Source of the DNA: Corallococcus sp. AS-1-6
Lineage (GTDB): Bacteria > Myxococcota > Myxococcia > Myxococcales > Myxococcaceae
Direction of reading: 5' to 3'
Assembly: GCF_020037015.1 (NCBI RefSeq)
Contig: NZ_JAIQDE010000013.1
Location: 124,001-188,000, forward strand
DNA length: 64,000 nucleotides
The notes beneath the pieces were generated by a model. It did no database searches and was not told where the DNA came from. It saw nothing but the letters and a program-made list of their open reading frames with translations. A program made the translations under genes and the position numbers. Positions 57,867-64,000 of the stretch are shown piece by piece; the first letter of the stretch is position 1, and every line of letters begins with the position of its first letter.

Positions 57867-59933
57867 ATGGGTGGAGTCGCTCGGAAGTTGGGATGGGTGG
57901 CCCTGGCGTTGGCGGGGGCCTTCTGCCTGGGCGTGGTGGCGCTGCACCGGGGTGAGTCCATCAGTGCCATCTGGCTGGTGGTCGCCTCGGTCGCGGTCTT
58001 CATGCTGGGATATCGTTTCTACGGCCGTTTCATTGCCGAAAAAGCGCTCCAGGTGGACCCCTCTCGTGCCACCCCCGCCGAGCGCCGCAACGACGGACTG
58101 GACTACGTGCCCACGGACCGGTGGGTCGTGTTCGGCCACCACTTCGCGGCCATCGCGGGCGCGGGGCCGCTGGTGGGCCCGGTGCTGGCGGCGCAGATGG
58201 GCTACCTGCCCGGCACGCTGTGGATATTGGCGGGCGTGGTGGTGGCCGGCGCGGTGCAGGACTTCATGACGCTGTTCCTGTCCGTGCGCCGCGACGGCAA
58301 GTCACTGGGCGACATGGTGCGCATGGAGCTGGGGCCCGCGGCCGGCGTGACGGCCATGGTGGGCGTGCTGATGATCATGATGATCATCCTCGCGGTGCTG
58401 GCGCTGGTGGTGGTGAAGGCGCTGACGCACAGCCCGTGGGGCACCTTCACCGTGGCCATGACCATCCCCATCGCGGTGGCCATGGGCCTGTACCTGCGCT
58501 ACGTGCGGCCCGGCAAGGTGCTGGAGGTGTCCATCGTCGGCTTCGTGCTCCTGATGCTCAGCATCTGGCTGGGCGGTCAGGTCTCCGAGTCCGCCACCTG
58601 GGGCCCCTGGTTCACCTTCGACAGCCGCACGCTGGCGTGGCTGCTCATCGGCTACGGGTTCTGCGCGGCGGTGCTGCCGGTGTGGCTGCTGCTCGCGCCG
58701 CGCGACTACCTGTCCACCTTCCTGAAGATTGGCACCGTGCTGCTGCTGGCGGTGGGCATCGTGCTGGCGGCGCCGCACATGAAGATGCCGGCGGTGACGC
58801 GGTTCGTGGATGGCTCCGGGCCGGTGTTCTCCGGCAGCCTCTTCCCGTTCCTCTTCATCACCATCGCGTGCGGCGCGGTGTCCGGGTGGCACTCGCTCAT
58901 CGCGTCCGGCACCACGCCGAAGATGCTGGCCACGGAGGGGGACGCGAGGCTCGTGGGGTACGGCGCCATGTTGATGGAGGCCTTCGTGGCCATCATGGCG
59001 CTCATCGCCGCGTCGGTGCTGGAGCCGGGCGTGTACTTCGCCATGAACTCGCCCGCGGCGCTCATCGGCACGGAGGCGGCGCAGGCGGCGGCGACGCTCA
59101 GCCAGTGGGGCTTCGTCGTCACGCCGGAGGTGCTGGAGCAGACGGCGCGCGACATCGGGGAGACGACCATCCTGTCCCGCGCGGGCGGCGCGCCCACCCT
59201 GGCGGTGGGCATGGCGCAGATCCTCCACGGGCTGGTGTCCGGGCAGGGGATGATGGCCTTCTGGTACCACTACGCCATCCTCTTCGAGGCCCTCTTCATC
59301 CTCACCACCGTGGACGCCGGCACGCGCGTGGGGCGCTTCATGATTCAAGAGCTGGCGGGCCTGGTGTACGCGCCGCTCAAGCGCACGGAGGCCTGGGGCG
59401 CGAACCTGCTGGCCACCGCGCTGTGCGTGGCCGCCTGGGGCTACTTCCTCTATCAGGGCGTGGTGGATCCGCTGGGCGGCATCAACACGCTGTGGCCGCT
59501 GTTCGGCATCGCCAACCAGATGCTCGCGGCGGTGGCGCTCACGCTGGGCTGCGTGGCGCTGGTGAAGATGAAGCGCGAGCGCTACGTCTGGGTGCCCGGC
59601 ATCCCCGCCGCGTGGCTGGTGCTGTGCACGCTCACCGCGGGCTTCCAGAAGGTGCTCGGCGGTGACGTGCGCGTGAGCTTCGTGGCCCACGCCCAGGCCT
59701 TCTCCCAGGCGGTGGCCGAGGGGCGCGTCATCGCCCCCGCGAAGTCCGTGGAGGAGATGGAGGCCATCATCCGCAATGACTACCTGGATGCCGGCCTCAC
59801 CGTGTTCTTCATGGTCGTGGTGGTGGCGACGATTCTCTTCGGCGTGCGCGCCGCGCTGCGTGCCCGTGGCTCGCCGGTGCCCACGTCCCACGAGACGCCC
59901 TACGTGGCCGCCGCCGTCCCGGTGAAGCCATGA
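57867..59933 (+). CDS. cstA: CstA family peptide/pyruvate transporter
   Basis: 688 aa (E. coli CstA is 701). ATG 57867 has GGGAG 6 bases upstream; the open frame begins at GTG 57834. Many membrane helices. Typical marks are VFGHHFAAIAGAGPLVGPVLA near 100, GAVQDFMTLFLSVRRDGKSLG, ACGAVSGWHSLIASGTTPKM and TVDAGTRVGRFMIQEL. CstA takes up peptides or pyruvate during carbon starvation. A TATAAA at about 57818 upstream could be its -10 box. Its stop overlaps the ybdD-like start by ATGA. Confidence 0.93.
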   Translation: MGGVARKLGWVALALAGAFCLGVVALHRGESISAIWLVVASVAVFMLGYRFYGRFIAEKALQVDPSRATPAERRNDGLDYVPTDRWVVFGHHFAAIAGAGPLVGPVLAAQMGYLPGTLWILAGVVVAGAVQDFMTLFLSVRRDGKSLGDMVRMELGPAAGVTAMVGVLMIMMIILAVLALVVVKALTHSPWGTFTVAMTIPIAVAMGLYLRYVRPGKVLEVSIVGFVLLMLSIWLGGQVSESATWGPWFTFDSRTLAWLLIGYGFCAAVLPVWLLLAPRDYLSTFLKIGTVLLLAVGIVLAAPHMKMPAVTRFVDGSGPVFSGSLFPFLFITIACGAVSGWHSLIASGTTPKMLATEGDARLVGYGAMLMEAFVAIMALIAASVLEPGVYFAMNSPAALIGTEAAQAAATLSQWGFVVTPEVLEQTARDIGETTILSRAGGAPTLAVGMAQILHGLVSGQGMMAFWYHYAILFEALFILTTVDAGTRVGRFMIQELAGLVYAPLKRTEAWGANLLATALCVAAWGYFLYQGVVDPLGGINTLWPLFGIANQMLAAVALTLGCVALVKMKRERYVWVPGIPAAWLVLCTLTAGFQKVLGGDVRVSFVAHAQAFSQAVAEGRVIAPAKSVEEMEAIIRNDYLDAGLTVFFMVVVVATILFGVRAALRARGSPVPTSHETPYVAAAVPVKP

Positions 59934-60136
59934 GGCGCACGCTCGCGCAGACGCTCCAGCACGCCTGGCGGCAGGCCGTGCGCACCGCGCGGCTGATGAT
60001 TGGCGTGCCGGATTACGACACCTACGTCGCCCACATGCGCCGTCACCATCCAGACAAAGCGGTGATGACCTATGCGGAGTTTTTCAACGACCGCCTCCAG
60101 GCCCGCTACCGCGCCGGGGGCGGCCGGTGCTGCTGA
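59930..60136 (+). CDS. ybdD: YbdD/YjiX family small protein
   Basis: 68 aa. ARLMIGVPDYDTYVAHMRRHHPD and MTYAEFFNDRLQARY, ending RCC, are the YbdD/YjiX signature. In E. coli and others this gene follows cstA or btsT and its product assists the transporter. Coupled to cstA by ATGA overlap, which supports the same role here. Confidence 0.92.
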   Translation: MRRTLAQTLQHAWRQAVRTARLMIGVPDYDTYVAHMRRHHPDKAVMTYAEFFNDRLQARYRAGGGRCC

Positions 60137-60222
60137 GCGGATGAGCCGTTGAGTCTTCCGGACAAAACTGCTTAGTGGGTTTTACGGGTCAGGCCCGTTC
60201 AACCCCTTCGCAGGAGTCAGCC

Positions 60223-61641
60223 GTGTCTCGTACCTCGACGCCGTTCCGGACGTGGGCGCTGGGCGCCGTGTTTCTCGCATCGTTGGGCGGTTGCTCGGGA
60301 CCGGAGGACGCTCCTGTCGCCGGGGAGGCGGTGGGGAAGGTGGAGTCCGCCGCGCTGTCGACGCGGGTGGTGGGCTACCTGCCGACGTGGGCGGGGGATG
60401 TGAATGCGCTTCAGTATTCGAAGCTGTCTCACATCAACTACGCGTTCGCGCTGCCCACGGCTTCCGGCGGGCTCACGGGGGTGAGCAGCTCTGACGCGCG
60501 GCTGCGCTCGCTGGTGACGCAGGCGCATGCGCAGGGCGTGAAGGTGCTCATCGCCGTGGGTGGCTGGAACGACGGCAACGACAGCGGCTTCGAGCAGATG
60601 GCGGCCAACGCGAGCACGCGCACGGCGTTCGTGAACACGGTGGTGAACTTCGTCAACGCGGCCGGGCTGGACGGCGTGGACATCGACTGGGAGTACCCGG
60701 ACCCCGGCACGTCGGGGAACAACTACGCGGCGCTGATGCGCGAGCTGGGCACGGCCATGCACAGCCGGGGCAAGCTGCTCACGGCGGCGGTGGTGGCCAA
60801 CGGCTACACGGGCGGCGGGGTGCAGGCGTCCGTGTTCAGCGACGTCGATTTCCTCAACATCATGGCGTACGACGGCGGGCAGCCGCATTCGACGTATGAG
60901 CTGGCGGTCCAGTCGCTGGACTACTGGAAGGGGCGCGGGCTGCCGGCGTCGAAGGCGGTGCTGGGCGTGCCGTTCTACGGGCGCTCGCCGTCGAGCTACG
61001 TGGCCTATTCGGAGCTCGTCGCGCGCGACCCGCAGGCGCCCTACAAGGACAACGTGGGGGACGTCTATTACAACGGCATCGCGACCATCCAGGCGAAGAC
61101 GCAGTTGGGGAAGCAGAACGGCGGCGTGATGATCTGGGAGCTGTCGCAGGACACGTCCGGGAGCACGTCGCTGCTCAGCGCCATCTACTCCGTGGCGCAG
61201 GGCACGGGCGGCACGGGGGCGTACCGGCTGGTGAACAAGGCCTCCGGCCGGTGCGTGGACATCAACGGCCCCAGCACGGCGGACGGCGCCATCATCCACC
61301 AGTGGGCCTGCCACACGGGCACCAGCCAGCAGTGGTCGATGGAGGCGACGGACAGCGGCTACTACCGCTTCGTGTCGCGCTACAGCGGCAAGGCGCTGGA
61401 CGTGCGGGACGTGAGCACGGCGGACGGCGCGGGGCTCCAGCAGTGGTCCTACGGCGGCGGGAGCAACCAGCAGTTCAAGCCGGTGGCGCTGGGCAACGGC
61501 TACTACCGGCTGGAGGCGCGCCACAGCGGCAAGGTGCTGGACGTGACGGGCTGCCAGCAGGGCAGCGGTGACGGCACGCCGCTCCAGCAGTGGACCTGGT
61601 TCAACAACGACTGCCAGCAGTTCCGGCTGGAAGCGCTGTAG
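60223..61641 (+). CDS. GH18 glycosidase (chitinase-like) with ricin-type lectin, lipoprotein
   Basis: 472 aa from GTG 60223 with AGGAG 6 bases upstream. A lipoprotein signal ends LASLGGC (Cys24). Residues about 48-330 are a GH18 barrel: VVGYLPTWAG, KVLIAVGGWND and the catalytic DGVDIDWEYPDP (DxxDxDxE, Glu about 158), then FLNIMAYDG and GGVMIWELSQD. Residues about 335-472 are a ricin B lectin with QQW repeats. It probably cuts chitin or bacterial/fungal glycan, for predation. The catalytic dyad is complete. Confidence 0.9.
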   Translation: MSRTSTPFRTWALGAVFLASLGGCSGPEDAPVAGEAVGKVESAALSTRVVGYLPTWAGDVNALQYSKLSHINYAFALPTASGGLTGVSSSDARLRSLVTQAHAQGVKVLIAVGGWNDGNDSGFEQMAANASTRTAFVNTVVNFVNAAGLDGVDIDWEYPDPGTSGNNYAALMRELGTAMHSRGKLLTAAVVANGYTGGGVQASVFSDVDFLNIMAYDGGQPHSTYELAVQSLDYWKGRGLPASKAVLGVPFYGRSPSSYVAYSELVARDPQAPYKDNVGDVYYNGIATIQAKTQLGKQNGGVMIWELSQDTSGSTSLLSAIYSVAQGTGGTGAYRLVNKASGRCVDINGPSTADGAIIHQWACHTGTSQQWSMEATDSGYYRFVSRYSGKALDVRDVSTADGAGLQQWSYGGGSNQQFKPVALGNGYYRLEARHSGKVLDVTGCQQGSGDGTPLQQWTWFNNDCQQFRLEAL

Positions 61642-61702
61642 CCCCTTCGCGGGAGGCGGAGCCGGCGCCGTGGGCGAGGCGGATGCTATAGGGACGTCTG
61701 CG

Positions 61703-63040
61703 ATGACCGACCCACGCTCCCCATGGGCACGCCTGCTCCGCCGTCCCATCGGCCGGGGTTGGGAGTGCATGCGCGCCCCGTATGTGACGGCGCTGGGAGT
61801 GTGCTTCGCGGTGCTGGCGCTGCGCTCGCACGAGCGGCTCCTCCAGGCGCACCTGTGGGCGGAAGATGGCATGGTGTTCCTGGGGGACGCGCTCGCGTAT
61901 GGCTTTGGCGCCACGTTCATTCCCTATGCGGGCTATCTGCACATCGTCCCGCGGCTGCTGGCCTGGGGCCTCTCGCTCCTGCCCATCGAAGCGTTCGCGC
62001 TCGGGCTGGCGTTCGTCACCCTGGCCATCAACGCGGCGGTGTTCGCGCTCTTCGCGCGGGCCCGCTTCCGCTGGCTGGTGCCCCATGACGGCGTCCGCGT
62101 GTTCACCGCCGTGGCGTTCTGCTTCCTGCCGGGGACCTGGGAGGTGACGGGCAACCTCGCCAACCTCCACTCCGTGCTCTTCTACGGGGGGATGCTGGTG
62201 GCGCTCCAGGACCTGGATCGTCCGCTGGGAGTCGTGGATGGCGTGGCGCTGCTCGCGGTGGCATCGAGCGCGGGCGAAGGTGTGTTGCTGGCACCCGTCT
62301 TCCTGCTGCGCGGCCTGATGCGGTGGCGCGAGGTCCAGCCCCGGCGCGCGGTGGCGTGGGAGGTGGTGGTGGCGGTGCTGCTGACCGTGCCGGCGGCGGT
62401 GAACGCGGTGCTCTTCCGGAAGTCCGGCATGCCCGCCGCGGACTTCGCCACGTGGTCGTTCGCGCGCATGGCCGAGCACGTCTGGAACACCTTCTGCGTC
62501 CGTTACGTGCTGTTCCCGGTGCTGGGTGAACCCGGGACGTTCGCCTATTTCGACTGGCCGCTCGGTGCGCGGATCCTGGTCGCGGGCGGGTTCATCGCCG
62601 TGCTCGTCCTGGGCCTGCGCCGGTTGCCCGCGCGACCGCGCGCGTTGCTGCTGTTCGTCTGCGCGTGTGTCTTCCTGTTGATTCCGCTCACCTGGTATGT
62701 GCGCTCCGGCTCCGCCGAACATCCTTCGTTCGGAGAGCTGCGCAATCCCATCGTGATGCCGGGCCGCTACATGCTGTTCGCGCTCCCGGCGGGAGTCATC
62801 CTCTGGGTCGCGGCGCTGGGGCGGTTCCGCGCCGTCCTCGCCGCGGGCCTCTGTGTCTGCGTGGTGGGGCTGGCCTATCGACGTTGGACCTTCGAGCCGT
62901 GGGGGCCCGAGCGCGACTGGCCCCGGACCTCCCAGTTCATCCGCGAGACCCGCGAGACGCCAGGGGCGGAGGTGGCCGTGCCCATCAACCCCGGAGGATG
63001 GCGGATGCAGGTCCACGGCGCCTCAAGCTCGGCGCCGTGA
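61703..63040 (+). CDS. Polytopic membrane protein, GT-C-like
   Basis: 445 aa from ATG 61703. Ten or so hydrophobic helices and short loops; the first outer loop has AHLWAEDGMVFLGDALAYG, again an acidic loop. A TATAGG about 16 bases before the start could be a -10 element. I recognise no certain family; membrane glycosyltransferase or a membrane-embedded relative are possible. It ends 6 bases before the convergent NRPS gene stop. Confidence 0.58.
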   Translation: MTDPRSPWARLLRRPIGRGWECMRAPYVTALGVCFAVLALRSHERLLQAHLWAEDGMVFLGDALAYGFGATFIPYAGYLHIVPRLLAWGLSLLPIEAFALGLAFVTLAINAAVFALFARARFRWLVPHDGVRVFTAVAFCFLPGTWEVTGNLANLHSVLFYGGMLVALQDLDRPLGVVDGVALLAVASSAGEGVLLAPVFLLRGLMRWREVQPRRAVAWEVVVAVLLTVPAAVNAVLFRKSGMPAADFATWSFARMAEHVWNTFCVRYVLFPVLGEPGTFAYFDWPLGARILVAGGFIAVLVLGLRRLPARPRALLLFVCACVFLLIPLTWYVRSGSAEHPSFGELRNPIVMPGRYMLFALPAGVILWVAALGRFRAVLAAGLCVCVVGLAYRRWTFEPWGPERDWPRTSQFIRETRETPGAEVAVPINPGGWRMQVHGASSSAP

Positions 63041-63046
63041 ACGCTG

Positions 63047-64000
63047 TCAGGGCGCCTGGGCCTTCGTGAGCGCGTCGCGCAGCCTGTCGGCCAGCACCTG
63101 GACGTGGGGTGGCTTGAGGAAGGAGTAGTGGTCTCCGGGGACGGTGTGCGCGTCCAGCCCGCCGGGCGCGTAGGCGGCCCAGCCGTGGTCCCAGCGCGAG
63201 CCCTCCGCTTCGAACAGGGTGAAGGGCCCGCTGGCCAGTGGCGGTGCGTAGACCCAGGCCGCGTGCAGGTGGACCTCGAACGCCTGGCGCATGTCGCGCA
63301 GCGGCTGCTCCGCCGCGAACAGGGGCTGGCTGGCCTGCTCCAGCGCCGCCATCCACTGGTCGGGGGAGCGTCCTTCGTTCGCCGGCAGCGGCTGGCCCGA
63401 GGCGCGCAGCAGATCCTCCAGGAACAGCGCGCTCAGCCGTGCCTTCGCGTCCTCCGGGTTGCCGGAGTGCAGGCTCGCGGACGTGTCCAGCAGCGCGAGC
63501 AGCGCCACCGTCTCGCCCTCGCGCCTGAGCTGGTGGGCCATCTCCCACGCGATGCTGCCGCCCATGGACCAGCCGCCCAGCAGATAGGGGCCGTGGGGTT
63601 GGACCTCCCGGAGGGCGCGCACGTAGAGGGCCGCCATCTCCGGAATGGACTCGCAGGGAGGCTCCGCGCCGTCCAGTCCGCGGGCCTGGAGCCCGTAGAA
63701 GGGCTGCTTCGGCCCCAGCGCCCGGGCCAGCTCCGCGTAGGGCGCGACGTTGCCGCCCACCGCGTGGACGCAGAAGAAGGGACGCACGCCTTCCTGGCCC
63801 TCTTGAATCGCGACGAGCGGCGACCACGGCGCGGCGTCATCCCGGAGCAGACCCGCCAGGTGCTCCACGGTCGCGTTCTGGAAGAGCGCGGACACGGGCA
63901 GCGGACGGCCCAGCCTGGCGCGGATGGCGGACTGCAACCGCAAGGTCAGCAGCGAGTGCCCGCCCAGCTCGAAGAAGTTGTCGCGCACGCCAATGGGATG
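63047..64000 (-). CDS. 3' end of a nonribosomal peptide synthetase: carrier and thioesterase domains (partial)
   Basis: 317 codons, 5' end beyond the window. It begins in frame with HPIGVRDNFFELGGHSLLTLRL, a peptidyl carrier domain with phosphopantetheine Ser in GGHSL. A type I thioesterase follows: PFFCVHAVGGNVAPYAELARAL, nucleophile LLGGWSMGGSIAWEM and C-terminal His in VPGDHYSFLK. That layout ends an assembly line and releases the peptide by hydrolysis or cyclisation. PKS modules could precede it. The stop is 6 bases from the convergent membrane protein gene. Confidence 0.9.
   Translation of the reverse strand, partial: HPIGVRDNFFELGGHSLLTLRLQSAIRARLGRPLPVSALFQNATVEHLAGLLRDDAAPWSPLVAIQEGQEGVRPFFCVHAVGGNVAPYAELARALGPKQPFYGLQARGLDGAEPPCESIPEMAALYVRALREVQPHGPYLLGGWSMGGSIAWEMAHQLRREGETVALLALLDTSASLHSGNPEDAKARLSALFLEDLLRASGQPLPANEGRSPDQWMAALEQASQPLFAAEQPLRDMRQAFEVHLHAAWVYAPPLASGPFTLFEAEGSRWDHGWAAYAPGGLDAHTVPGDHYSFLKPPHVQVLADRLRDALTKAQAP

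Overview
The window is high-GC DNA with dense gene packing and long spurious antisense reading frames. I infer a myxobacterium of the Myxococcaceae (Corallococcus, Myxococcus or Pyxidicoccus type). The reasons are the many secreted lytic enzymes, an ECF sigma factor with a TPR tail, a relative of the Myxococcus fulvus bacteriocin fulvocin C, a collagen-like lipoprotein, and an NRPS gene entering at the right edge. The genus is inference. I saw no tRNA, rRNA, CRISPR array or intact insertion sequence.

Left part (1-14.5 kb): a metzincin lipoprotein; a divergent EF-G paralogue; an ECF42-type sigma factor; two adjacent GT4 glycosyltransferases. Then comes a lower-GC patch with a fulvocin C-like cysteine-rich lipoprotein and a polytopic GT-C-like protein. 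A third GT4, an Xaa-Pro aminopeptidase and a small membrane protein follow.

Middle-left (14.5-29.6 kb): a block of lytic and exported proteins. It holds a 1132-residue Ala-rich helical repeat protein, a goose-type lysozyme with a second putative peptidase domain, and a TetR regulator with a perfect operator-like palindrome at its start. It continues with a YwqK/MORN-repeat protein, a signal-less subtilase, an M13 metallopeptidase lipoprotein, a GNAT, an S15-like hydrolase and a membrane protein.

Centre (29.6-46.3 kb): a minus-strand aryl polyene (APE) operon of 19 genes, most joined by short stop/start overlaps. Transcription order is chain-length factor, acyltransferase, two ACPs, COG4648 membrane protein, acyl ligase fused to a dehydratase, GT2, LpxL-like acyltransferase, aromatic amino acid ammonia-lyase, thioesterase, LolA-like carrier, MMPL exporter, FAD oxidoreductase, DUF3261 lipoprotein, ketosynthase, dehydratase, ketoreductase, ketosynthase, small periplasmic protein. 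Together they can make an aryl starter, activate and load it, extend it by cycles of condensation, reduction and dehydration, and attach and export the product to the outer membrane. An orphan MdcG-like transferase lies just upstream.

Right part (46.6-64 kb): a polytopic membrane protein, a family B DNA polymerase, a WYL regulator, a phage-tail-collar (MdpB-like) protein divergent from a collagen-like lipoprotein, a GNAT, a basic DUF6321-like protein, an S41 peptidase divergent from cstA-ybdD, a GH18-ricin lectin lipoprotein, another polytopic protein, and the 3' end (carrier plus thioesterase) of an NRPS.

Start codons were chosen by eye from Shine-Dalgarno sequences, signal peptides and overlaps. 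Family names come from memory of motifs, not from a search.
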